From Mangifera indica (lineage: Eukaryota; Streptophyta; Magnoliopsida; Sapindales; Anacardiaceae), in NCBI RefSeq assembly GCF_011075055.1, contig NC_058149.1:10422449-10486448 (forward strand): DNA of 64,000 bases, read 5' to 3'. Below are positions 45,669 to 57,948 of this stretch, in pieces. Made by a program: the position numbers and the translations under genes. Every line of letters starts with the position of its first letter. Positions within the stretch are counted from its first letter, which is position 1. The notes under the pieces were generated by a model. That model ran no database searches. It was given only the letters and a program-made list of their open reading frames with translations, and was not told where the DNA came from.

Positions 45669-48600
45669 ATGGTGTCGTACGTGAGTGCATTGTTATACGG
45701 AGTCGGAGGCATTGTGGTGGCCGGGATGGCACTGTTGGTCGCTTTCCAGGAGAAGCTTGTTTATGTCCCCGTCCTTCCCGGTCTCACTAAATCCTACCAG
45801 ATTACTCCCGCCCGACTCCGACTTATGTACGAGGACGTTTGGTTTCGATCCTCCGATGGAGTTCGTCTCCACTCCTGGTTCATCAAGTTCTTTCCCGATT
45901 GCCGAGGTCCGATCCCTGTTTTTTAAAACTCGTTACAATTATTTTTTGAATTTATGATTAATCGTTAGGGTTTCGTTTTGAGGTGAAATTTTGGATTGGA
46001 CTTGGAGTTGAGTTTTATAATTATACAAGATACACTCCCGAATTATTTAATTAAGGCCCAAATTCCGTGTGAACGAATATTCGTCAATAAGATTTGTGTG
46101 ATTTTTGGTGATAGTCATTCGTGGTGTGGATCTTGTAATAATTTACTCGAACACTGTTTTAGCTGGAGCTTAAAGTTGGAAGTTGATTAGTAGCTGTAAT
46201 TGAACTGTATGCGTTTAGGTTTTGACTCTGAAGAATATCGTCGGAATAGAAAATGCTTGAACTAGGGAATTTTTCTATGTGGTCACCATGAATTTCTTTT
46301 GGGTAAGTGATGTGGTACAGATGTTAAGTTTGTTATGTATTTTAAAGAGGAATGATGCATTTAATTTCGACTTTGGGTGATAATTGATTGTGTGGTAATA
46401 AATCCATGTTTGGCTGATTGGGTTAATGCCTTTTAATCATGTTGGACATTATGGTAATAATTGAAAGAATTTTTCATGAGGGTGCTGGAGAATAATAACC
46501 ATTAGTATGGTAAAATTTCTGTCTCTGCGTCTATTCACAATAGTAGGTTCTTTTCTAATGAGCATTCTTATCATAAAATTGTAATATTTTGTTTATCTCT
46601 TACAATACAGTTAAAAATCGCTACTGTTCAAGGCTAAAAATATATAGCTTTTGGTTCTGCAGGTCCAACCATTTTGTTTTTCCAAGAGAATGCAGGAAGT
46701 ATCCTTATATTTATCATTATACTTGGAGACTTTTGAATTAGATGTTTGTTAAATTAAATTTGCATCCCATGGACTTGATTTTGTGATAGATTGTCTCTAT
46801 ATCTTGTTTCTTTTGTTGGTGAACTTAACCATGACCTTTAGATATTGCTCACCGTCTTGAAATGGTTCGCATAATGATACAGAGATTGCATTGCAATGTG
46901 TTTATGCTTTCATATCGAGGGTTTGTACTCATCTATCAAAATAATATTGCCCCTGGATTTCTTTGTTTTTAACATCTGAAATAGTCATTGTGTGCTGCTC
47001 ACCTAGCTAGATAGACACTAATGCTTAATTTATATGAACAGTTATGGAGCAAGTGAAGGCTATCCTTCTCAGCAGGGAATTACAAATGATGCTCAGGTGT
47101 GCTTTTCCATCAATTTAGATGTTTAATTTCTGAACACTGCTGTTTGAAATTCTAGCATTGTTCCAAATGGTATATTTTTCTCTGTTAGGCTGCAGTGGAT
47201 CATCTTTATCAGAGAACTGACATTGACACATCTAGGATAGTTGTATTTGGAAGGTCACTTGGAGGTGCTGTTGGTGCTGTGCTTACTAAAAACAATCCTG
47301 ATAAGGTATCACCATAGTCATACCCCTTTCCCTTTATTTATTTATTCATTTATTTCTCCAGATGGTGATGCTACTTGTTTACCAATTTTGGCATCCAAAT
47401 TAATTTGGGAAGTGATTCCTTTTTTTTCTTGTTCTTTCATTCCTTCTTCCTTTTCCCCTGTATTATTACTATTGTTTACCCAATTTTGCATTTGATTTCT
47501 TATGGCAACTGATTGATATATTCAAGTTAATTTCTTTAAAGTTGTTATTGAAAGACTGGTAAACAAGTTGGAACTTGTAGTATTGGTATTGTCCTTCTTC
47601 CCTACCTTCTTTGATGAAGCTCTGCATCTGGTGGTTTAATCTTGAATCGTTGGATCTTTCTGTATGGATTGGCTGGAATAGTATCGAAGAAAATAATTTT
47701 GAAGTTTTGGTTTTAATTTGGGTTGGCCTATGGTCAGATTTTTGTACCTTTTGCTGATAATAATTCGTTGCAAGTTTGGTTGTCTTTTCAACACAAAAGT
47801 TAGGGTTTCCTTGATTGGGATGTAGGTGTTATGTATGAGATATTGACTAGCCAGTGACTCCTACACTGAATGTTTTGTGGAAGTGGCTTAAAGAAGTGAA
47901 CACAAATTCTAAGCTTTTATATTTGTAGTTTCTTTTTGGAATGATTTAAGTCTACGTGCTTCATATTTTAGGAAAAGATTAGAAAGTATACAGTTTGGGG
48001 CAGGGATAAGATAGAAAAGACATGTAATACATGGCTAAAGAAAAATTTGTGGCCTATATAAAGTGGAAAAGGCCTTGTGGGGTTTCTTTTTTGGGACAAA
48101 GTTGTGCTGACTTGATTATTATAGTGTAATGCATTGGTGTCCATATCAGCTATTTGTGATAGCATTTCTTATGCCAACTGTATTTTTTAAGTAATTTTTT
48201 TCTTAATGATTTTCAAGCAAGCACTTCCCCTGCTCAAAATCTTGTTGTTTGACGTCTTATATTTTGTATGAGGGTTATGATAGGGCTCATTACTAGTTTG
48301 TCTTCCTTTGTGTTGCAGGTTTCTGCGTTGATATTGGAAAACACTTTCACATCTATTCTGGACATGGCTGGAGTTCTATTGCCCTTCTTAAAGTGGTTTA
48401 TTGGAGGCAGTAGTTCAAAAGGTCCCAAACTTCTTAATTTTCTTGTACGCTCTCCATGGAGTACAATTGATGTTGTTGGTGAGGTGAGGTTTTCTGTAGA
48501 AGTTCTTGCTCTGCATAAACCCCCTATACAGAACTATATCATAAAAAAATCTGAATGACTTGTGGACATTTTATTAACCTGATCTACATGGTCATAAAAT

Positions 48601-49101
48601 GTATTAGCTCTGTGAAATTGACAAGTGTCACATGCCTGCACTGCTATGCAGTTTTACTTTCTGATGTTATGAACTCATTTTCACTATTTATTTGCATCAT
48701 CTATTAAATTTTAAACAGTACAGGGTGTTGATTCTCACCTTATGTTGTTTACTTGATATTTTCTTCACTTTGTTTACAAGTTTTCAAAAGCTTTTTCATG
48801 ACTCCTAAATTAGACTTATTAACTACAGGTCAAGCAGCCGATTCTTTTTCTCTCTGGATTGCAAGATGAGATGGTTCCACCATCTCATATGCAAATGCTG
48901 TATGCTAAAGCAGCTGCTCGTAATAATCAGTGCAAGTTTGTGGAATTTTCTACTGGAATGCATATGGACACTTGGCTGTCTGGTGGTGATCACTACTGGA
49001 GAACAATACAGCAGTTCCTTGATCAACATGTTCCTGAGAAAAAAGAAACTGAATCATCAAGCAAATATACTGGTATTCTTTCTTCCCTGAATCATCTTTA
49101 G
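45669..49101 (+). CDS. WAV2: Alpha/beta hydrolase WAV2 (BEM46/ABHD13 family)
   Basis: Membrane-anchored alpha/beta hydrolase; Arabidopsis WAVY GROWTH 2 negatively regulates root bending. Seven coding exons: 45669-45906, 46663-46698, 46842-46920, 47042-47096, 47189-47305, 48319-48483 and 48829-49101, giving 963 nt and 320 aa (Arabidopsis about 308). An N-terminal membrane helix (about 5-27, LLYGVGGIVVAGMALLVAF) precedes the hydrolase fold. The strand and oxyanion region is PTILFFQENAGN. The nucleophile elbow is GRSLGG (Ser in exon 5), the acid is probably Asp in LSGLQDEMVPP, and the histidine lies in GMHMDTW, so the triad looks intact. Exon 2 is only 36 nt. The last residues, YTGILSSLNHL, come from reading through a potential donor at 49072 and may differ if a further 3' exon is used. 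Natural substrate unknown. Confidence 0.93.
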
Positions 49102-50827
49102 TCTTTGTGTTGCAAATCACATCAGCCAACACTTGGTGGGGTTAAGTAATAATTTTACTGATATAATATGAAAATGATCAAGGAAATAAGGAATTCATTG
49201 AATAATTTTTGGCCTCAGACTTTTAACACCAAATATGATGTTCTGTTAAGGCCATAAGTTGATGATCCATTTAAGAATCTAGTTATGTTCATTTCTGGAA
49301 GGAAGCCTTTTCGTTTAAGGCAAAATCTTTCTCTGGCACCGAGCCTTAAGAGAACAGGTTTCTTACACACACCAATCTTAAGTCAGATATGATTTTATAA
49401 TGTATAGTTGATACCAAACATCTGAATTTCCTGTATTTATCGCTTTTCTTACTTCTAATGACTTACAGTAGTTCAATTTGCTATTACAAAGATAGTTTGC
49501 AATTTATAACTTTACTTTGTGCCAAACATGCTTTAATTTTTGAGTGGTCACATGGGGCATCGCTTATTACTCAGTCATCCTTTCTTCAAATTTTGATGTT
49601 TATTTCATGGTGCTTTCAGAGTTGGAGGGAAGGTGACTGTTTACATGTGAAGTTTTTGAGATTTATTAGCTGGCTTAGAACAGGACCTCAAATTGTTTCT
49701 CCCTTTTGTGAAGTTGCAGCTGTTAAAAGCACAGTATGAGGAGTTACTACCTCCTGATGAACCTTTCAGATATTTCTCTTGAAGAGTTGTTGGTTTAGCA
49801 AACTTCAGTAGTCACCAAAACGATGTGAATGTCCTTTCGAATACTGTATTTGACTTTGACATATACACTGAATTCTTGATCTCTTCTGACCAATTCATTG
49901 TATGAAATAAGAAGTCTTTGAAAATGCAGATGGTTTTCCTGTATTGATGTGTAGGGTAGACCAGACTTTTTGAACAACCAATTTTGTTCAGTGTTCAATT
50001 TATTTTGAAGAAGGCAAGTACCGTCATAAGACTGAGATAATGGAATTACCACTGGTTTTATATTTTATAAATTTTCCTTTATTGCATATAATTTACGACG
50101 GTGTCAAATTGATTTTATACGTCTGACGTTTAATTTCCCATTTTTAGTGAAAAAAGAAAAGAATTGGATTTCTGTTATATTTTAAAAAAAAAGGAGGATT
50201 TGAATGTAGGTTGCAGAAAATGTGTTGATTAAAGTTGATAGTTTGTTCGTTGTGTAGCCACATCAAGATAGGCCCATACGGTAACAGCCTTCAAAACTAA
50301 AGTGGTATTTCAGTAAATAAATGCAAAAGGGGAAGTCATTTTGGTTTTTTCGGCCAAAAGGCTTGAAATTCTAAATTCATTTATATTAATTTTTGATAAT
50401 TTAAATACTCATTATTTTACTAAAATTTAATATTAAAACTTAAATTTTATCATATTTTTATATTTAATTTAAAATTTTAATAATTTTTATTTAAAATTTA
50501 AAAAATATATATTTTTCTATTAAGATTTTTTTATTTGTATAATAAAATTTTTTTAAAAAAATAACATTATAAATTTTTGATATAAGAAATTATTAAAGTT
50601 TTTATTAAAAAAAGAAAAAGGGGAATCATGAACAATGTAGTACAACAATATGCCCTGGTGTTCTTGACATTAACCAAGCCTCATGTGCGCAGGATAATAC
50701 ACTGCGCACCCCTGTGAGCTCCCTTTGTTTGTCGGTGCCAAAAAGATTTAAACAAAAAAAAAACTCTGGAGCTAAATCCCAGCCCAGCTCAAAGATTCAA
50801 CGCGTCAAAAAGCTTAAAAAACCCAGA
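49102..50827. other. WAV2 3' region and intergenic DNA
   Basis: 49102-49740 may be 3'UTR or an alternative last intron: a frame ending VKSTV at 49739 sits after a TTGCAG acceptor-like site. 50350-50620 begins with CGGCCAAAAGGCTTGAAAT, like the terminus of the inverted-repeat elements, and is AT-rich; the other end was not found. Confidence 0.35.
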
Positions 50828-51039
50828 CACGTGTACGGAAGGTACCCGATCTGACCTATCACAGATTTGTAATTGTATCAATTTACAATTTTCTGGTCTA
50901 AACGCCGGAACCCTCCCAGTCTCCAAAACCCAGTTGAGAGGCGGATTCAAATCCGTTGCAGGTGGTTCTAACTACGTAGCTGAGAATCAAAACCGAAGGA
51001 TGGATGCCACGTGGATATCAGGGTCTTTATCATCCACGT
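50828..51039 (+). promoter_or_regulatory. G-box/ABRE cluster upstream of the Alfin-like gene
   Basis: Two CACGTG motifs, at 50828-50833 (GACACGTGTAC) and 51008-51013 (GCCACGTGGAT), and a CCACGTCA near 51033. All lie 250-460 bp before the ATG. CACGTG with GCC/GAC flanks fits ABRE-type bZIP sites; abscisic acid or stress response is inferred. Confidence 0.4.
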
Positions 51040-51192
51040 CAGATAAAACAGCTTCTCTCTTGCATACTGAACTGATTGACTATATACATATTTTTTGAAA
51101 AAAAATATTTATTAATTAAAAGGAAAAATACCAACCAATCTCTCCGTCCGTGTGCTGTGCTGCTACTGAAATGTGTGTATTTTGTTCTACTC

Positions 51193-51198
51193 TATAAA
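51193..51198 (+). promoter_or_regulatory. TATA box of the Alfin-like gene
   Basis: TATAAA in TCTATAAACAAG, 95 nt before the ATG, which allows a leader of about 60 nt. Confidence 0.5.
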
Positions 51199-51287
51199 CA
51201 AGCTAAATAGATTTCCGATAATAGCAATTCTTTCTTTTGTTCATTAATCTGAATATTTTAGGAGTGTCCAAGTGTAACTGTAGGGAG

Positions 51288-54200
51288 ATGGACGGAACAC
51301 AGTACAATCCGAGAACAGTGGAGGAGATCTTCAGAGATTTTAAGGGCCGTAGAGCCGGCATGATTAAGGCTCTAACCTCTGGTTTGTTCTGTCTATCATT
51401 TTCAGTTTTTACATAGTGAATTTTTAGGGTTTTTGCCTTTTTTTTTTAAACTTATTTTTTACGTTGTAGTACTAACTTTGTTGAATTTTCTGTTTCAGAT
51501 GTTGAAGAATTCTACCAGCAGTGCGATCCTGGTTAGGGTTTCTGTTTGAACTCCTTTCATGAATCTCCTTTTCCGTTAATATGTTTGACTGCTTTTTGCC
51601 TGTGTGTGGTTACTCTTTAACTGTTAGAATTGCAATGTGCTGTGACCACTCGCTAGTTTTATGTTTGTACTGAAGCTTCTTCTTCTTATCGCTTTATTCA
51701 TTTCTCATGCTTACTAAAAAGCATCTCTCTATCTTTTTTCTTTTCTGTTTGGTTTGTATTTTACTTGCTTTGTGTAGGTTTTGATTTATATTTTTGATTG
51801 TATTTTTATAAAATGAGAATTATACTTGTCTAGCTAGCTCATATTGAATTCCATCTGGCCTCAGTCTTTTAAACTATTAACTAAAATGTTTAAACATGAG
51901 AAACATATGGGTTTTAGTATTTTGACACCATGAAATTGCACAAACATGACAAGAAATGAAAGTGGATATTGTTTGCTTGTGGGGGCAAGTTGCATGATGT
52001 CCACATTTTGGTGCATGTTTAATGTTCTTAACTTACATCCTTTCATAATTGAAGTAGAAATTAACTAAAAGGCTTAAATGTTTATTGGTTTTCTATATGT
52101 GTTGCCTTAGTAATGTTTCTTCTCATTTTCTTTTTCCAGTGAAATATGTGACCACATTTGTTTTAACTTATTGCATTTGGAACCTAGTCCAATTATTAAA
52201 AGCTGTTTCTTGATCATCAGGGTGATAATATTTTTATGCCAATAAGTTCATGCTGATAATTGTTTATATTTACTGTCAGTTACATGTTTATACGACTTAA
52301 GAAATCTTGGGGAACTGATTGCAATGCAATTCTTGATTTTTATGTTTGTAAAACTTTTTTTTTTCTGAAATTTGCCAGATTATTAGTGAGATTTCAATTT
52401 CATGGAGGAGTTCCATACCACTTCATTGTGTTTTGATTAGTGATAACATCATACCTGACCGAATATTATCCCTTTCAGAGAAGGAGAATCTTTGCCTTTA
52501 TGGATACCCAAATGAACAATGGGAAGTCAATTTACCTGCTGAAGAAGTGCCTCCTGAGCTCCCAGAGCCTGCATTAGGTATTAACTTTGCCAGAGATGGG
52601 ATGCAGGAAAAGGACTGGTTGTCTCTGGTTGCTGTTCACAGTGATGCATGGCTACTTGCTGTGGCGTTCTATTTTGGTGCCAGATTTGGTTTTGATAAAG
52701 CTGACAGGTAGACATCTCTATTCCCTACGCTCTTCTATATTATGTCCTCAAATCGTTTCTATTTTTTTTTTTTTTAAATTAGTTACCTCTCCTCAACCAT
52801 TAGGAAATTGATGTTATGGTTTAAATTCAATAAAATCATCAAAGTTGGAGGCAGTTTAATCTTATTTGGATGTAAAGTGCAAACTTTGGAACTCATTTAC
52901 TTTGTCTAAATAATATTAAAAAGTTGATAATGGAAAATGTAGTTGAGTTCATTACTTGTAGAAAGTATATATTTTTGTCATTGTTTTATATTTGTGGTAA
53001 CAATTTATAATACAAGTAGAAATCTATCGGCATAACCAAACTTTTGGAAAATAATATCTGGCAATGATTAATTTTCTTCACTGCAAAATTTTCATTTTTG
53101 GACTGTCAAATCACATTAATCAATTTGTACTATCTGGCATATAACTATTGATTATTAAGTATATCTGTAGTTTGTCTATTTGATTTTGGACTTCAGCTCT
53201 AATGAGATTATTTCTTCTTCTTTTTTCAATTTTTTTCTTTTTCCCCATATTAAGTTGCAAGCAATGGGTTAAAACTTGTAAACTGTCTCAAAATAGCTTA
53301 CGTTTAACATATCATTTTGTTTGAATTGAGAAGAAACACTGATAAGAATTGAGTAGTTGAGTTCTGTTTTTTCAAATCAAACCTGTTATATTTTGTGTAA
53401 ACTTTTGTTCAGTGCTGGTTGGTTGGCTATGATGAATTAAGGCAGTATATGGTAGCTTGATGTCACTGATTTGTATTATAGTGTCCTGTCATCTAGCAAT
53501 AAGATGTAATCATTTTGCAGGAAACGTCTCTTCGCTATGATAAATGATCTTCCAACAATTTTTGAGGTTGTGACTGGAAGTGCAAAGAAACAGGCAAAGG
53601 AAAAGTCAGCAGTTTCAAATCACAGCGGTAACAAATCCAAGTCAACCTCAAAAGGGGTAAATGAAGCAAAATTTGTCCTCACTCCTTTAAATTTCAAGTA
53701 AAACAGATGTGGAATACTTGTTATATAGTCTTGAGTTTTGATGTATCTTGGTTTTATTCATTTTTCGCCAAGGATTGTTGGATTGAGAGGAATTTAAGAT
53801 GTATGACCATAGTTGTATAACCTGATCAAGGTTACATGGTTTTATAGTGAATATCTTAGACTGAGAAGAGCAGGAGTGTGATATTGAGTCTTGGGCTGGC
53901 CACAATAAGTAAAAATGGAAAATGGTAGGTTTATTCCTCTAGATAGGCAGGGTCAGATCTGGGTAATGATTTTACGGTGATATTTTGATATAATCATGAA
54001 GATAATTATTTGTTGCATGCGTATTTTATTATTTTATGTATTATGCCACATGAATATGCTTTTTGGGGCCAAGTTTAGGATCCCTTTTTTTTCTGTTTCC
54101 TAAGTTCCAATTGTTTTTATATTAGCGATGGAAATAACTTTCTGTCTCTACTATTTTTAATATCTTACCTGGAATTCTGATATCTTTTGAGGGTTAATTC

Positions 54201-55056
54201 TGAGAATGGTGCTTGAATGGGTACATTGGTGCCCATTGATTCAATAGTGTCATTATACCTTTAGTGTCAGGAGAAATGAATGCAGTAAGATGGTTCATAA
54301 ATTTTAAACAAATACATTTAACTTGGAGTGCACAAGATACTGACAAAAGAACTTCAACTGGAGTTGTATAGTTCAATTTGATTTATCAATATTATTGATA
54401 GATGTGCTGCTGTGTTATAATTGTTGAGTAGTTTATATGGACATTTCTTTTCCTTAGTTGTAATGCCAGATTTATAGTTATCTGCAAGATTCTCTAGGGT
54501 CCGATCCAAGATCTGGCAGCATACTTCAGATCTGCAGGTCTCGTAACCTATCATATCAACAAGGATACTCATATATATGCAGATCTAATTTTATGCTAGT
54601 TAATATATGTAATATTCAACTGTGAATAGAGGAACATGGGTATAGGCAATTAATTAGCAGTAAACGAAGCTTAAATGGATCTAGTAGATAATTCATATTT
54701 AGCTGTATATTAAGAACTCCTCTTTCATTTATGTGTGATCTTGTTCTCATGTCTTTGTTGCATTATTATTTCCTTGATGAATACAACTACAGCGTTCTTC
54801 TGAATCTGGCAAATTGTCAAAGAGTGTACAGCCAAAGGAGGATGATGAGGGATTGGATGAGGAGGATGAGGAAGAGCATGGAGATACCTTATGTGGGGCA
54901 TGTGGAGAGAACTATGCAGCAGATGAGTTCTGGATTTGTTGTGACATATGTGAGAAGTGGTTCCATGGAAAATGTGTGAAAATCACTCCAGCCAGGGCTG
55001 AGCACATCAAGCAGTACAAGTGTCCTTCCTGCAGCAACAAGAGAGCTCGGCCTTGA
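51288..55056 (+). CDS. Alfin-like PHD finger protein
   Basis: Plant-specific nuclear chromatin reader; Alfin-like proteins bind H3K4me3 through the PHD finger and interact with PRC1-type complexes. Five coding exons: 51288-51381, 51499-51531, 52479-52707, 53521-53656 and 54793-55056, giving 756 nt and 251 aa, the normal family length. The start is [18 protein letters not shown]. The N-terminal Alfin domain (about 5-135) contains [16 protein letters not shown] and [21 protein letters not shown] variable Lys/Ser-rich and then acidic linker (EEDEEEH) follows. The C-terminal PHD finger has the C4HC3 pattern: [23 protein letters not shown] and KCPSC, with the aromatic cage tryptophans present. It ends NKRARP. 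Closest to the AL3-5 group; paralogue not fixed. Confidence 0.95.
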
Positions 55057-56023
55057 TACAAGAGGTGGGTTTATCTTGTGTAAATTTCTCATGCTCAAAT
55101 CAGCTAACTATTTAGTTAGTCAGATTTTCTGTGTTATGCCATGTTTGTCAGCATGTTGTATTGAGTACTTGGTGTCAGAGACTATATCATTGGGATATGT
55201 TAGTGTTAACAGTTTGCAGGTTCTGAACATGTCTTGTATTTAGTCTGAATTGAACTGGGATATGTATTTCTGCTGTCTAGGAATTCCTTTTCCATCCTTC
55301 AGGTGAAGAATGCTCTAATTCCACGGACTCTACCCCTTATTTTTAGTAAGGCTGATGATCGTGTTTGTTAAACTGAAAGTCACATGCAGTCTATCATTCA
55401 TCAATGTGGAATTGAATTGATTGCTCCTGTTTTTTGGTTTCAAACAGTTTTTTTTTTTTCTTCCCGATTCCTATCCTGTGTCCTATATAAAGGTGTAATA
55501 GGAATAGCTCTGAAGTCCTTGTAAGGGTGCAAAGCATTAGTTCCCAAGAAATTGTCATCTGAACTGCAAACCATTCTGTTTTTTTTTTTCTTTTTCTTTT
55601 ATGGCCTTGTTTATTGTGGAGGTTCACAGGAGAATTTCTGATTCATGATGTATAACGTTTATTTATCTTTGGTTTGGAGAGAGAAGATGATTGAGGCAGA
55701 GGCAATGATGAATGTGAAGGCAGGCAGGAGTTGTGTTATATGGAGTGGAGGAAAGGACCCTAGTGCGATGGCTTGCTTGCTTTTTTATAGCAAAGCATTA
55801 TTGCTTGCTTTCCTTTAGAGTGGAGTGGTGGGGGAGAGAAAAGATATAGCAATCATGTGACAAGGACTGGTTGGGAATTCATGGGGATATCTACATGCAT
55901 AATTTGCCCCACTATGTCTGTAGTGCCGTAGTGGTCACCTGCTTTTATTGTTGAAAAAGGTAGAAAATTCAATTCCTTATTTGGTACTGGTTCCAGGGGG
56001 TGACGTGCCTGAAAATATTATGG
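55057..56023. other. Alfin-like 3'UTR and intergenic DNA
   Basis: Likely 3'UTR for the first several hundred bases, with T-rich runs at 55448 and 55580. No other gene is supported. Confidence 0.4.
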
Positions 56024-56310
56024 CGTTTGGTGTGAAAATGTTTTATTATTTTGAGAATCAGTAGAAATAAATTATTATTATATTTAATAAATTTGATAAA
56101 AATAGATAAATATAATTAATTATTATGTTTGATTAGAGATAATAAAAGAACATTAATATATTATTTTATTTTAATATTTTTTATATAATTATTTTAAAAT
56201 ATTTTTTATATTTATTATATTAATTAAAAATGAGATAATAAAAGATTATTGAATATTTTATTATTAATAAGTTAATTCAAATAATATGAATAATAAAAAA
56301 TAGCGATTTG
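56024..56310. mobile_element. Truncated AT-rich MITE (family 2, copy 4, inverted)
   Basis: Reading the minus strand restores the family order (TTATTATTCATATTATTT, then TCTTTTATTATCTCTAATC, then TTAATTATATTTATC). The plus-strand left end GGCGTTTGGTGTGAA keeps the TTTGG terminus. Shorter than the other three copies. Confidence 0.5.
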
Positions 56311-56904
56311 AACAATCTTTGCATCCGCTCAGCTAAACTTCCCGTTATTCATTTTCTATATATTATTATCGTAATTCCGTAATTTGTAATGATCATAATT
56401 CAATAATGGTTCAAGTACGATTGAAATCTTGGAGGTCGTATATCAAAGCCCATTCTTTGGTTCCTCACCATTCATTAAACTTTTAGACCACCTTAGCCTT
56501 GTGTCGGCCCATTTTAAATACCTTCCAAATTTTAAGCACTTCACAGTTATGGTTGAGAGAAGAAGAGAGTTTTTTAACCTTAGGATTGAGGGAGAGAGTT
56601 CTTGTATTATAAATTAGATAAGAAAAATGACAACCTCAATTCACACCTATATATGGTTGGTTAGCTTGCTCTAAGTATTGCATGTTGATTGCTGCTTTAT
56701 CCAATCAATGGTGAGTGTGAAATTCCAGAATAAAGATCTCAAAATTTATCCGTAAAGAGTAACTTGAATGATAAAAGAATGAGATTCTAAACATGAGAAA
56801 GGGTTCAAATACTTTTCAATGACATTTCAAGATTATTGATTTACCTAATATAATGATTGTAGAATCGATCAATACATCCAGAATTGTATTTTTCTCGTTA
56901 GCAA
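56311..56904. other. Intergenic DNA
   Basis: No gene or clear repeat. The ORF at 56429-56617 matches no family. Confidence 0.35.
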
Positions 56905-56913
56905 AAAAATAAA

Positions 56914-57761
56914 GGCCAAAGGACTATTTCCCATCCAAGTTTAGGTGTTATTTCAAAGTTACACCCATGAGGCTTGAAAAACTCGAAGTCCCATGATGTA
57001 ATTTTCGTTAAAATTTTTTATTAGAAGTAGAGGTAAAATCGTTATTTTACTAATAATATTATAAAATTATAAAATTTATTATATTTTCTCCCATAATTTT
57101 TAAAAACTAACAACTTCACTTTTATCTAAAGTTTTCTAACTTTGAAAAGTCACATTTTTCCCCCAAATTTTTTCTTCACATCTCCGACCACTATCTTTAG
57201 CGCCGACGACCTCTTCTCTCCACTCTAAATGGTTAGTCGACACATGTAAACAGATTTGGAAGAGATTACAGATCTCTTCGTTGATAAAGAGATCTGAAAT
57301 CTCTTCGTTGTCGATGAAAAGATTGGGTTTCAGATCTCTTCATCAATGAAGAGATCTAGAATCTCTTTGTCGTCAATGAAAAGATTTGGAATCTCTTTGC
57401 CGACGAAGAGATCTGGATTTTTTTGACTATGAAAAGACTTCATTGTCGTCTTCCAGATTGCTGGAGAAAGTGACTGAAGGAGAAGAAGAAAGTTCTAAGG
57501 TTTTGGGGAGAGGGGGAATGTAATTTTTCAAAGTTAAAAAACTTTAGGAGGGTGAAATGTTAGTCTTTCAAACTTAATAGAGAAAAATGTAATAAATTTT
57601 ATATTTTTTTAATATTATTAATTAAATAACGATTTTACCCCTGTTTCTAACCGAAAATTTTAACCCTAATTGGTCAATAGGTAAGACTTCAGGTTTTTCA
57701 AACCTCATAGATGTGACTTTGAGATAACACCTAAACTTGGGTGGGAAACAGTCCTTTGGCC
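56914..57761. mobile_element. Inverted-repeat (MULE-like) element, copy D, with perfect 9-bp target duplication
   Basis: An 848-bp element. The left end is GGCCAAAGGACTATTTCCCA and the reverse complement of the right end is GGCCAAAGGACTGTTTCCCA. Pairing continues through CCAAGTTTAGGTGTTAT for at least 70 bp. It is flanked by AAAAATAAA at 56905-56913 and 57762-57770, the 9-bp duplication expected of Mutator-like elements. The interior includes degenerate tandem AGATCTCTTCGTTG/AAGAGATC units at about 57268-57420. No transposase. Confidence 0.85.
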
Positions 57762-57948
57762 AAAAATAAATGCCCAAAACTTCCATCCTCTCGCTAGTTG
57801 CTTTGACCAATCTCATTCAGCAGCCCTTTCGCACTTCACTCGCCACCATAAATTCATGCCTCTACTTCCTTCTCAATCTCATTTAAACTCCTCCATAACT
57901 AAACACACTAGTACTTTTCCTTCGACTTAAACTATAGACTTTCTAGCA

